A stretch of DNA of 64,000 nucleotides from Oscarella lobularis (taxonomy: Eukaryota > Porifera > Homoscleromorpha > Homosclerophorida > Oscarellidae), in contig NC_089190.1 of assembly GCF_947507565.1 (NCBI RefSeq), positions 806,001 to 870,000 on the forward strand. The letters run 5' to 3'. This document shows positions 23,091 to 33,938 of this stretch, one piece after another; position 1 is the stretch's first letter; each line of letters starts with the position of its first letter. Under the pieces are notes generated by a model. The model had not been told where the DNA came from, did not search any database, and saw only the letters and a list, made by a program, of their open reading frames with translations. Both the position numbers and the translations under genes were made by a program.

Positions 23091-26000
23091 TTAGCAAAGG
23101 CCTGTGTAGGTGTGATCACCTAAAGCACGACCCTTTTGCCGCTTGCTGACGTATTTTGGTCGTGCTGCAGAACTTGGAAGCCTTTGCAGTTGAGCCCTTA
23201 GATGTTGCCTGAATTCCGTAGTAGTATAATAGTCCTCAGGCTCTTCTTCTGGCAAGTCTTCCTCTTCATCAATGATATGCTCTGTTTCGTTGCCGTCCAC
23301 ATTCCCCCGATTAGTTTGCATGCTTCGGTTGAACTTGCTAGACAGGTCCTTGATGGCGTCTAGCAGGAACGGCTGACAGTACATGCATGTGGTTCCTTGC
23401 ATGCATTGAGAATGGAAAGAGTGACCACAGCTCAGTAACAGTGCTGTGTCACCTTCTTCAATGCAATTGTCAAAGTCACAGAGCAGATCTTGCGATGGAG
23501 CGTGCGATGATGAGTACCCAAGAGGAAGACTTCGCTGGTCAATTTTGCAGTCCAAGTTCTTAAAATGGAAAGTCCTTCGTTTTGGTCTTCTTGAGGTCTG
23601 GGGTACTTCCTCTGACTGACCAAGGTTGGTGTAAATGGCAGAAAATTTGCTCACGAGAAACTCGGCTGCTCTTCCTGCCAGTTCAGCCACGTCGTGCCTG
23701 TGTGGTTTTCGTGATTTTTCTGACAAAAAGTTTGTTGAAAATTCGCTGTCAAACTTTTTGGCACTGAGAACATGAGCAAACTCCGCAATTTGATCAGCCG
23801 TTGACCACGAAGGGCACTGCATCCGCAAAAGAGAGTGGAATATTTCTACTTTCTTTTCTGTAAAGACATTCATGTAAGTGGAGAAAGTAGTTTTCCACTC
23901 TGGAATGACTGTCTCATGGTAAATGTTGTCACTCATGGCTGCCAGCATTGCCTTGTTGTAATTATGGCGTTGTTGAACAATAAACATGATGGTCAGATGT
24001 AGTATTGCCCCTTGCCACATTGGGTAGTCGCTGCCTTTAAGAATGATGGCATAGTAGTAGAAAATTAGAGGGCAGAGATCGTCGACAAGATGCCTCAGAG
24101 CGAGATATTCTACGTCCTTGCAAACTCCAAAGATTTTTGTGACGTCAGATCGAACAAGAAGCCATCCGCCAAAGAGAGAAGCAAGAATTGTCGTCATCCT
24201 GTGGAACTGAGGCTTGCGAGGAAGCGTTTTTCTTCTTCCAAACAAATGCGTGTACAATTGAGAGAAGACGGGATAATGCAAAGATATTAAATTTTCCATT
24301 GCATTTAGATAAATGTGAAAAGGACCCATCATTGGAATGAGAGAGAGAACAGGCGACTCGGTATCGGTGCACTAAAGATAATTCATTATCGCTCTGTTTT
24401 AGAAAAATCGGCATTCTGTTACCTGAGCTACCAACTTCTTTTGGAAGAAGAAAGTTGGAAAATCACCGATTGATGGAAGAAGGTAAGCTGTTAGATAACT
24501 TCTCAGAGCTGGATATGTAGCAATGACGCCTTCTATAGCTTTTCTGTAGTCTCCCAAACACTTGAGGGGCTGCTCAGTTTCATCAAGAAGACGACTGCTT
24601 CTCAATCCGTCAAGATCTTTGTGGGTTGGTGTCATATAGCACCTAGTGTCAAAAATACATTAGTCACATATGTAACATGATAATATTATATAATTAGTAG
24701 ACTAAATACATATATGTCACATGTACCGTACCTTTGGTTTTCAAGAGATGTATTAATATCTCTTGTCTCTAGGCGCTTGAAGGAAGGCGGCAGAGATTCC
24801 AACCACGTAGACTGGAAAAATGAAGGTAACTGCTCAACGATGTACTCAGCCAGTCGATCGATGTTAATCAATCCTCTGCAGGTATCGTCTGATGGCCAGA
24901 AATGCGGGGACGTTCCGCGCTGCAGAGGGATGCTTTGGATGGGAGGATGAACATCGATTATGCTGGTAGCCATGTGGAGAGCTTTTGACGTCAATGAAGA
25001 GGTTGGTCTTGGAATGGTATGGACGCTGTGAAAATCGTCAATAACGACGATGGAAAATTGATGTTTTTCTAGGGCCTCCGAAACGAAATCGTTGACCTGC
25101 GGCTTGTTATTACTTGCCAGGCTCTTTCGAAATCTTCTGATGGTCTTTGGATGCCCACAAATTCCCAGCCTTCTTCCGCACTCTAATGCAGCCTCAGAGC
25201 ATCCGGAAAGTGACATGTGAAGGCCAACGTCTTTGACAAAGGTGATGTTTTGCTAAAGTTATATTTTACTGATTTATATATTTCTATTGATTATAGTCGA
25301 AAACAATACCTGATTGGCTAGGTATGCCAATCGATGAAGTTCTCCAACGACACGTTGCCGTCGAAGATCGGATCTTCTTTCAAACACGTTAGACGACATC
25401 GAATAGTCGCTCGTTATGACTTTCTCCAGAAGATCAAAGAGGCCAGGCGAGTTCTCTTCACAGAAAGCTTTCATTTCGTCCGGATCGTACAGATTTCCTT
25501 TATCAGGAACGTGATTCCGGAAAGCTTCCTGGAAGGACTTTACGAGGCCAAGGAACGACTCTGTAGGATCAAAGATGTAAGGTGAGGAAAATAAATCTGT
25601 TGTGGTTACCTTCATGCAGACGCTCACATTCGTTTCTGAGCGTTTGCACGTGTCCTCGAGCCGTTGCTAAGAATAGAAAGAGGTTATAGGTAAATATGTG
25701 AAATTTTAGCATTAGTTTTATTAATTAAGGACCTTCGTTCGACTTTGCTGCACTTAATTCCATGCAAAGCCGATTTTTTTCCGCGCATACATCCCTGACT
25801 CTTTCAGATAGGGCGTCTGAGTAGGATAAAATATATTAATTATTTAATTAGCGCCTTTATGCGTATGTTCATCTGTTCTCTAAAGAAATACACTTTCTGT
25901 ACCATTTTCGAGCTCCGAAGTTTCGAGTTCAGCGCGGAGCTCGTTGCATCGCCTCTCCCTCGAGTCTACAGTCACACCCACTTTGTTGCGAATTAGCACA

Positions 26001-26750
26001 TAATATCTGATCGCCTACAGTACCGAGAAGTGACTTCGCTGTGAGAGCCTCTTCGCGAAGAACCTCCCGCTCGGTTGAAAGCTCGTCCACCTTCAGAAGA
26101 GCGGCAGCGAGCTCGTTCTGCAGGCTTTCGATTTGACGCTCGGTTTCAGGGCGCGTGGGCGGGTCTCCCTGTTCAGTTATTTTTATCTAGCACGTACAAG
26201 GCTACACAAAAAGGCGCGTACCTCAGGACGAGACTGCGTCGCGGATACCGCAGCTCTCCTTTTAGCAGAGGGCCGATATTGAGGGTGAGACGTCACCCTC
26301 TCGATGGAATCGATCTCTTCGATGTGACATCTGCAGATAAACGCCGCGGGATTCCCCGTGATGTCATCGAGAACGGATTGAGGACGCTCCGGGCAAGGTC
26401 GAAGAGGATCGCGACACCTAGAAACATCGAAAAGAACGGCACATCGGTGATATTTCGCGTGTTCTTCTCTCGAGTGGCGAAGACAAAGTTGAACGTCGTC
26501 GAAAAACCCTCGTTCGCGAGCGTTTCTCCCCGAAAACGACGTCGGAACGCCGAAACAGGGACGACGGGATCGTGTGAATGGTAGCGAATGGTAAAAGCAG
26601 CGAGACATAGTCAGATAGAGCAGGTCCGAAGGTACGAACAGGTCTGGCGATCCGCAGAATCGCCGGCAGCTGAAGTACCCGAGCCAATTCCACTGACCCG
26701 CGAAGATTTCGAATAGATTTGAACTCTCGCTACGCGTCTGTAGCCATTGT
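23091..26750 (-). CDS. KDZ/DUF6589-like transposase candidate with C-terminal RING-like motif
   Basis: Nine exons with consensus borders: about 26,750-26,222, 26,168-26,024, 25,980-25,903, 25,816-25,733, 25,666-25,610, 25,560-25,310, 25,252-24,732, 24,642-24,423 and 24,371-23,091. Introns are 43-89 nt and I see no stop inside the exons. The protein has a Cys/His-rich start, a coiled coil (ESLQNELAAALLKVDEL, VRDVCAEKNRLCMEL), SPGLFDLL, QRVVGELHRLAYLANQ, then FSIVVIDDFHSVHT, MMGPFHIYLNAMENLI and MWQGAILHLTIMFIVQQRHN. The tail DFDNCIEEGDTALLLSCGHS...HSQC...CMYC is RING-like. Order and motifs resemble transposase-like proteins of animal KDZ-type elements; the catalytic residues are not proven. 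The first exon and start are uncertain. It is the best candidate for the element's mobility enzyme. Confidence 0.6.
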
Positions 26751-27394
26751 CGGGCCAGTTAGAAGCTCGCGATAAGAGCTGTTGCCTTTTCATAGTATCC
26801 GGTGACGGAATCGCAAGCTTCGAAGCGCTCTCCCGAAATACTGTCCCCCACAACTAAAAATTCGTCGGACCTCAAATCGAAGCTTTGTCTTCAAAGCTTC
26901 GATTGCTGAAAACCCGAAGCTTATCCATTCTGTCTACACCTTATCCAAACCCATTATGTGGGAGGGGGTCATTTAAACGGAAGTCCTGACACCTAATTGG
27001 GCTTCGCGAGAGCATGCGCATTTCAACATTTATTTTATTGGGTGACGTCGATTATTACAAGTACAGACAAAGGCATGCGCATTTGATAGTCCGCCCTGCC
27101 AATGTTGATAGGGAGGGGAACGAATAGACAAGTACTGATATATTCGTCATAATGTGTGAAAAACATTTTTTCTGAAATTCAGGTGATAAATGATCTCAAC
27201 GTAATAGGTGCATCAGTATCATACAAAAATGCTTGGCGTGTGATTGAGCAACGTGCTGATATATGAGTCACCACTAGAAAAGATGGCGGGAGGGTCAATT
27301 ATTTGTGCGTACGACAACCTGAATATTACTAAACATGTAACACATGTCAGGAAAGGTAACACCATAATTACTTCAGTACAGTTTAATAAGTAAT
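26751..27394. other. Intergenic part of the element
   Basis: A minus frame starting at 26,853 (MWGTVFRESASKL) may be the first exon of the KDZ-like gene. GGCATGCGCATTTGATAGTCCGCC near 27,072 could be an inner element end, but no partner was confirmed. Confidence 0.4.
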
Positions 27395-27863
27395 CCATTC
27401 CTAAAGAAAAACAAATGGAAATGTGGGACATGACAACTCGCTTGCTTATCAGAGTTGAAGGTTTTCCTCAGCCGTCTGACGATGTTCGACTGGTGAGAAC
27501 ATTCTACAAGAGTCCATGCCATTGACAGTGACAGAAATTTTAGAGAAAGACAAGGCGGGACCTTCATGAGACAGATATCTTGCCTTCTCCGGAAGATGAC
27601 AAAATTGTACTTGATAGCGCTTTGCAATTTCTGATGCAATTGTTAACGAAGAATTTTGAGGTTTATTGGACTCTTCATGGTACAATTCGTAAACTATAGT
27701 GATACTTACAATTTGTTGAGGTAAGTGATGGAGTTGTTCAAACCGACGATCCCCATGATTGGACATGTGCTACGTGTTGTCGCGCAAGTGAACGTTCGGC
27801 TAAACGAAAGAAACTTATGAACTACTGTTGGAAGTGTGGGAACTCTCTGTATGATGTTCAATA
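27395..27863 (+). CDS. Small plus-strand gene with zinc-ribbon C-terminus
   Basis: The exon-like stretch VEGFPQPSDDVRL ends at GTGAGAAC near 27,494. A second reads DDKIVLDSALQFLMQLLTKN and ends at GTACAATT. A third reads VVQTDDPHDWTCATC...CWKCGNSLYDVQ and stops at 27,863. The paired CxxC motifs are a zinc-ribbon pattern. The last joint does not keep phase cleanly, so it may be decayed. It ends 22 bp before the stop of the convergent IS630-like gene. Function unknown. Confidence 0.4.
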
Positions 27864-27884
27864 GGAGATGTTCAACAAATATAT

Positions 27885-29691
27885 TTAGAGTCTGCCGAAG
27901 ATTCGACGGTGGGACTTGTACACCTTAACAGCACTGTCAACGGTATGACAAGTATTCCCATCTGCATAAGCTTGCACGTACTCTCTTGTTTTACGAAAAA
28001 ATCTACGTATTAGTTCTGGTGTCACCGTCATCAAAGTTTCAGGAATAGCTAATCGGAGAGAGGCAATGTTGTATTTGCAAGATTGCCTTGTCACAGCTTT
28101 CGCAGCACACCACACCCTCTCAATGGGATTGATTTCACAGTGATACTTAGGCAAAAATAGACATGTGTGACCTTTGGATGTGATGAAATTCTCAACCATT
28201 GACTTCTCCTCCAAAAATTCTGGATGGCTTTGCAGCAAAGCTACCATATCATCTTTTAGCATGCCAGTAAGATCAGCGCCTCTTTCTTGTAGCACTGTAC
28301 GCAAACCTTTTGGTCGGCCATCTTCAAACACCATCTTTTGCAGCTCACCATTCCAGCTCGTGTCACGCATGACAGGCTGTTTTAGCCCGGCTCCAACCCT
28401 CATTCTAGACGCAACAAGTGCGTCGGGAGAAAAGGCAGCGTGATTAGAACTATGGTCAAAGATGAAGACAATGTCGAAACGGTCTTTGGGATACTTGGCT
28501 TCCGCAATGGCTACAGCCACTTTCACTAGGTCGACAAAGGCGTCGGATCGCCAGTAGCCATCTCTGTTACAGCCGTATTCTAGACTGATTCTGGCAGTCT
28601 GAGGCAAGACGGATTCCGGATGTTGGGATTTGAACTCTGTACTCCTCGTCGGTGAAATCCAAAAATCCGCCAAATTCTTCAATGAAATCAGAAATCATTA
28701 TACCTGATCCACTGCATTTCTTCTTTGGGAAGCTTTGATCGGGTTGGGCCCAAGCGTACTTTTGGTCATCGTTTGCTTGGAACGTTGACTCGTCGTGATA
28801 CACTGTCACTAGCTGTTTAGGAGCAGTTAAATCCCATAGCAGACACGATTGCTCTGCTCCAACAACATCACTGGGGAGAGGAGGAGCGGAATGATTTTTC
28901 TCAAGGGTCTGAAGCCGCTGTACGTACACTTTTCTGTACGAAACAACATCCGGTCTTTCGTGACCGTCTTTGTAAACACCCCTTTTGGACGTATCAGTTC
29001 TAGAAAAGCCCAAATCATGCAAAAATTTTCGTGCAGTAGTCAGTCCAGTCTTTTTTGGAAAATTTTCCGGAAAGTTTGCTGCTTGAAGCATCGTTTCGTT
29101 GACGTACTGCATGAAGTCTTTTACTGTCATGTTTCTGGCTCCTTTCGGACAGCTGTGTCGCACCCATTTTGCAGCCATACTCCGACACAATTCGTCTGAC
29201 ATAAATGAGAGCCTAGCGTACTTTCCACGACCGTACTCGAGAAATTCGCCGTCGTTTGTCTTCAATTCGCTTACCCAACCACGTATTGTTTTTTCTCCTT
29301 TTCCGACAGCCTCAGACACGCTTTTAGCGGCTTGAACAACAGTTGCTCTTGGTCGTACGCTGCGGTGGTAACAGAAAAGAAGAGTTGAGACCATTTGCAC
29401 GGTCTCCCGAGATCGATCTGGGTCCTGAATCCAACTTTTCGCAATGTCAAAGACTTCGTTCTCGTCAAGAAAAGTTTCCTCGGGGTCTGCTTCATAGTCG
29501 CTGGACGTATCAACTGGATTTTCAGCGACGGGTTCATCCGTGGGCATAATCGGAGCAACGTGTTTATCCGTGGGCAAAATCGGAGCAGAGGCGTTGCCAT
29601 CGACATCTTCTGTAGTCGCTTTGGGTATTTTCGAACGTGCCAAAGCCATCTTAGCTTTCATTGCGTTTCGTTTACGCCACCGTGCACTCAT
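27885..29691 (-). pseudogene. IS630/Tc1-like DDE transposase, one frameshift
   Basis: The start at 29,691 (MSARWRKRNAMKAKMA) leads an acidic region, then a helix-turn-helix (SVSEAVGKGEKTIRGWVSEL), then VYHDESTFQAND (first aspartate), FIFDHSSNHAAFSPD (second aspartate), RPKGLRTVLQERGAD and LPKYHCEINPIERVW (glutamate). The triad is intact. A single missing base near 28,630 (after DEEYR) moves the frame from the first half (28,567-29,691) to the second (27,885-28,682); a programmed shift cannot be excluded. Length restored is about 600 residues with no intron, unlike its neighbours, which hints at an independent origin. This family uses DDE chemistry, usually at TA. Confidence 0.75.
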
Positions 29692-29929
29692 TGAGACTGG
29701 ATCGTTTACGGTAATCGTAAAAGATAGCGGTCATCGCCATCATGTGACTTCTTTTGGCCAATTACGGAACGCCATGCAAGTGGTCCCAACTAAAAGCGTT
29801 ACCAAATGATGAGCACAGCACAGATGTGAAGAAAAAGAACAACATAACAACATTTCTTTGAGCAAAGAGGTAAAAACTGCTAGTCAAGTACCATATTTGC
29901 GAACAGCGCGTGGGCGTATATGCGCGCGC

Positions 29930-30290
29930 GCACTGTACGAAGAACCATATTGCACTTGTCTCCAAGGCAGCCTTTCTCCTCCTGGATGCCAGCTCGGTAG
30001 CAGATACCGTGCTTTCAACGACAAGGTCGTTCACCCACTCGACGACGTCTGCAAAGTCTGACATCGATATCATGGTTGATATCCTTCTGGAGAATGAAGT
30101 GACCGTCCACAAGCAGAAGCGAAAGTTCGTTGGTTGGACATTTGGAGACGTGCGTAGAAAAGGCCTGCGGAAAAAAGAAGACGGCTGGATCAGACAATTT
30201 CTAGCTAAACCGAAGGATAGCCTCATTGACGATGCTATTGAAGAGACACAACCAGAGCAGCGAGTAATAAGTGACGAGGACGTTGCCTGA
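29930..30290 (+). CDS. Small plus-strand gene of unknown function in the element
   Basis: After CTCCAAG at about 29,965 an open frame reads AAFLLLDASSVADTVLST, IMVDILLENEVTVHKQKRK and GWTFGDVRRKGLRKKEDGW and ends acidic at 30,290 (TAA-free TGA stop). It stops 12 bp before the RecQ stop on the other strand. Its 5' exons were not found. Not recognised. Confidence 0.4.
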
Positions 30291-30301
30291 TCGTAAAGCT
30301 T

Positions 30302-32286
30302 TTATTCGGTTGTATTTGATACGTCTGTTAGGCATGATCTTTTGCCAGCTGGTAGTGTTCCCCGTGTGTGGATTTTTTGGCTGGGTGTATTCTTTGCCCA
30401 GGTCATGAGGATCCCTAGCAGAGATGAAGAGTACTTGGGATTTAGTCCGGAAATGCAGAGAACGTCGTCCAACGATTTGATGTTTCCCCCCACAGACACA
30501 ATGTGAGAGAGAGCATCGTTTGTGGCAACCGCCTCGACGCCTTGGAATATGAAACCCTCATCTGCGGCCAAACGCCTTCTCCACTGTAGACGGCTCTGCA
30601 AATCTTGAGCCTGCTCCGCTCCCTAGAAAGATGTATGCGACGTAAAATAACAGGTGAGCATTTACATCAATTACGAGATCAGCTCTCTCCAATCTTTTTC
30701 TCTTCTCCTTCGGCCGAGTAATCGCCTTATCGTACAGGAAGAAGCCATTGGAGTCTTCTGACCTGAAGTCACATCGGTTGCAACAAGGGTAATTTTCCTG
30801 GTCAGTCAGGGTGTAGGGCGAATCCAAATACGAGCAACATTTCCTCCTAATGCACTCCCTTCCAGATGTAAGAGATTTGACCTCCTTATCAACTGTCTTA
30901 GCTCTCATTGACTGTGGGCGGTACAGTAGAATAGCGGTGGACTGATCGCCGTCACGTCCTGCGCCCAAACATCTGAAGATAAAGGTATTAATTAAGAGGT
31001 CATTACAAATAACCCAAAATAACTGATTTTATGCACCTGGAAGAGTTGACAAATACTGTCCGGTAAGCCGAAGTAAATAACCAGACGAATGTCTGGTATG
31101 TCAATCCCCTAAAAATTATATCAATCAAAATTTTGACTCTTGGCTTGGATATAGCGAACCATGCCGAACCCTACGGTAGCTACAACGATGTAAGTTTTTC
31201 CTTCTCTAAGACGAATTTCGGCCTGCCGTCTGGTGGCGGCCATTAGCGAGGAATGATGAATTGCAACTTCCCCATGCTTTCTCAAAAGCTTCCAAAGGGA
31301 AGTGGCAATCTCCTTTGTTCTAACAAAGATGATTGTCTTGATCTTTTTCTTCGCCTTTAGTGCATCAACGATAGGGCTCAAGGTTGCCTAACAATGGTTG
31401 ACAAATGGCAGTAGCTGAAAAGAGACCCGTCAGTCTGGAAAATTCACCTCATCCGTCTTCTTCTTGGTCGAGATTCCAAAATACAAATTGCGGCGGTTGA
31501 TCGGCTGAATGACGCGCACGGGGTCAACAAGCCCACATCGACGACTGATGATCTTCAGCATCCTCTGCGTTATTGTCGCTGTCAAGACCATCATGGGACT
31601 CTCGGTCTTTTTCCGGAGGGATCCAATCCGGGCATAGTCGACCATAAAGCTATCCCCCCTACGGCATAGGTGACATAACAAATATTGTATTGGCAAAATC
31701 TTTGGGCAATGACCATTCAGAAACGCAGTGAGCTTCGTCAATGGCTACCAATTTGACCAATTTCCTCAGATCACGGTCATCCATAAAAGACGTCAACTCT
31801 CGGCTTACAGCGCATTCCGGCGACACAAACACTGATCAGAAAAACATGAGGTACAGAAATCAATTACATTCTCCGCAACTGACAGTGGTGGCAAGAATCA
31901 ACGTTCATCGATTGCATCCGCCGAACGTCGTCAACGGTGACTAGGGCAGATGCCCCTAATCCCAGACTTCTCAGTTTGGTAACCTGAAATGGAATTATTT
32001 CACAAAGCGAATGAAAACAATAGAACGACTTTCACAGCAAAAGCCAACCTGCTCGTGCATTATGGCACAAAGAGGGCTAATGACGATACAGATAGCCGGT
32101 TGACAGAGGAGGGGCGGGAGCTGGTAGCATAGGGACTTCCTTCCGCTAGTTGACATCGCGACCCTCTACTACAGCGTTAATGGCTTCTATTTGCCCAGGG
32201 CGAAAAGAAGCATGTTGGAAAATTTTTTCCAAAGTTGAGGAAGCCTTATCCGCGATATTTCTCTCAATGCTCGAGACTGCCGCCAT
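30302..32286 (-). pseudogene. RecQ-type DNA helicase with HRDC-like tail (Walker A damaged)
   Basis: Exons: 32,286-32,049, about 31,983-31,930, 31,831-31,715, 31,658-31,448, 31,387-31,160, 31,108-31,037, 30,972-30,666 and 30,622-30,302, with small GT-AG introns. Motifs in order: FRPGQIEAINAV, SGRKSLCYQLP (Walker A), AIDEAHCVSEW (DEAH box), SPMMVLTATIT, TIIFVRTKEIA, VVATVGFGM-GIDIPDIRLVIYFGLP across a joint, GAGRDGDQSTAILLY, then a cysteine-rich zinc segment (CCSYLD...CCNRCD) and RRRLAADEGFIFQGVEAVA...LDDVLCISGLNP, which fits an HRDC domain. RecQ enzymes unwind DNA 3' to 5'. A frameshift before Walker A and its G-to-R change suggest this copy is inactive. Confidence 0.8.
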
Positions 32287-32332
32287 GTTTTCAAACGTGC
32301 GCGTGCGTTCCGAGCGTGGGCAACCCTAATTA

Positions 32333-32471
32333 GTCTAATTGAAGCACTAACTTAGTTAATTAACCAGGCGATCACGTGCCAATGGGGGTCGATGACGCAG
32401 ACGACTGTTACCAGGCCCTACGAGCAGTGAGGATCACGCCCTGCTCAGTAGGGCCTGGCTCCGCGAGGCTA
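32333..32471 (-). repeat. Right terminal inverted repeat of the 10.76-kb element
   Basis: Inverted copy of 21,714-21,852. The RecQ start codon at 32,286 lies 47 bp inside it. Confidence 0.97.
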
Positions 32472-32480
32472 CTCTTTTGC

Positions 32481-32945
32481 CTTTTGCTTCGCCGGCGAAA
32501 CAAGTTAGAATATCTGAAGAGCTCTCGGCTTACCAGAGGCTAGATGACAGCTTCATTCCTCCGGCTGTTCTTAGCTCTGCAAAGGTAAGCGAAGAAGATG
32601 CTTCACGTTATCGATCGGACGTTATTTGGAACTACTTGGCTACAGTGAAAAGACCTGACGGTCGTAAGGCATTTCCTAGGCTTTCTGCGGTTGCAAAATT
32701 AGTTTTGGTGCTGCGACACTCAAACGCAGGCGAAGAAAGAGTCTTTTCTCTTGTAAGAAAAAACAAAACTCCGTTTAGGGCCGATTAATCTTAGTGTAGA
32801 GGGTACTTTACCCAACTTGCTAGCAATAAAACTTGCTACTGTAGTGCCTTGCCATAAATTTGAGCCTCCTGAGGCTGTAATAGAAAAGTCCAAAATGGTG
32901 ACATGGGACTATAACAAGAAGCACAGAAAATATATCATTATCTAA
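32481..32945 (+). pseudogene. hAT transposase, 3' part (dimerisation region)
   Basis: Joined to 21,713 the frame reads FATLLPFASPAKQVRISEEL across the former target site. It continues RYRSDVIWNYLATV, FPRLSAVAKLVLVLRHSNA and EERVFSLVRKNKT, the C-terminal hAT dimerisation domain. A one- to two-base shift near 32,780 is needed to continue into LSVEGTLPNLLAIKLATV and the terminal DYNKKHRKYIII. The clean join shows the 10.76-kb element landed in this exon. Confidence 0.85.
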
Positions 32946-33165
32946 AATAATTTTGTGCGCAACACCAGCAATAAATAGAAAAAAAGTTTTAGATAGGCGT
33001 GGTTTATTAAAAAAGTAGGCGTGGTTAAAAATTTTTTTGCGCGCATTACTCCACCCTATCTCACGCATGCCTCATAGCAATCCTTGGCATGTCTGCAAGA
33101 AATGCACGGCCAGTTATTCTATAGACGCCCGGGCCAAACACCAAATGGCCTTTCCCACGATTGTA

Positions 33166-33938
33166 CAGTGCGTCCCAGAATAAACCGGAATTCTTAGCGC
33201 GCGCAGTCTTACTCTCGTTTCTTTCTTGAAACGAATTAATTACGAAATGTAGTGCTGCGTCTTTGAAGCGCATTCATTTCGCAATTGTTCTATGGACGTG
33301 ACACGTCTGTTCGATGCTTAGATAGTGCCACAGCCAGTGAATAAAGCCACGCCCTCCCACTTCAGCTTTTAATTCATTTCTCGACTCAATTTATTTTTTT
33401 TAATTTTTAACTATTATTTTAAGCGCAGATGCTTTAGCAGAATTTTGTGCAATCGGCCTTTTGAAATAGCTTTTTTTAACAAAAAACTACGGCGATTTAT
33501 CCGAAAATATACTGCGCTTAGCGTTTAGTTCGTTTCTTGATCATTTCAGCCTTATTCATGTTCTAGGCTTATCCTACGTTATACCTAAGGTCGTCTTTAC
33601 AATTGATCAAAGTTGTCAGAGTATAACGCCTTATTTAGCCAAAATATTTTCGACTGAAGTTTAGGGTGCCGAATGGCGTAGGTCTGAATGAACGCGGGGT
33701 ACGCCGGACCAGTGTACAAACGCAATAGGAGACTCAAAGTTACGTTCTGAGAGACTAGAAAACGAAAAAAGACGTTTACCGCAAGAGTACAACGACTTTA
33801 ACAGAGAGGTTCCTAAAAAGGGGCCCCGTTTTTGAAAACTGTAGGAGGTGCGCTTTCTTCGTTTTATGGCACAAACGTGCCATAAAACAAAAGAAGAAGC
33901 ACTGTTCTAGAATTCCCGGTTTATTCTGCTACGCACTG
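33166..33938. mobile_element. Tc1/mariner-type non-autonomous element inserted in Merlin
   Basis: CAGTGCGTCCCAGAATAAAC at 33,166 is mirrored by GTTTATTCTGCTACGCACTG ending at 33,938, each flanked by TA (33,164-33,165; 33,939-33,940). The body has no transposase. GTTTTATGGCAC-4 nt-GTGCCATAAAAC at 33,861-33,888 is a perfect 12-bp stem inside it. Confidence 0.75.

Larger units (their letters stand above)
21714..32471. mobile_element. 10.76-kb transposon with RecQ helicase and two transposase-like genes
   Basis: The element is bounded by 139-bp inverted repeats starting TAGCCTCGCGG with one mismatch, and by a perfect 9-bp duplication CTCTTTTGC (21,705-21,713; 32,472-32,480). Inside are gene A (plus, 21,942-22,727), a KDZ-like gene with RING motif (minus, 23,091-26,750), a zinc-ribbon exon set (plus, 27,395-27,863), an IS630-like DDE transposase (minus, 27,885-29,691), a small gene (plus, to 30,290) and a RecQ-type helicase (minus, 30,302-32,286). 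The near identity of the repeats and the intact duplication point to a recent insertion. I cannot place it in a named superfamily. It is not certain that the IS630-like gene belongs to the element and is not a further nested insertion. Confidence 0.9.
19384..33095 (+). mobile_element. hAT element inserted in Merlin, itself split
   Basis: Ends are CAGACATGCCAAG (19,384-19,396) and CTTGGCATGTCTG (33,083-33,095), a perfect 13-bp inverted repeat beginning CAG as in many hAT elements. CAAGAA flanks both sides (19,378-19,383 and 33,096-33,101). Removing the element and one CAAGAA joins the Merlin reading as GRAFLVEVPARD. Six bases is shorter than the usual 8-bp hAT duplication. Without the internal 10.76-kb insertion it is about 2.9 kb. 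Confidence 0.85.

Noticed and set aside
21714-32471. Maverick/Polinton or giant-virus-like element
   Set aside because: No family B polymerase, packaging ATPase, protease or capsid motif, and the duplication is 9 bp, not 5-6.
21714-32471. Helitron because of the helicase
   Set aside because: The helicase is RecQ-type with no HUH nuclease, and the element has long inverted repeats and a target duplication.
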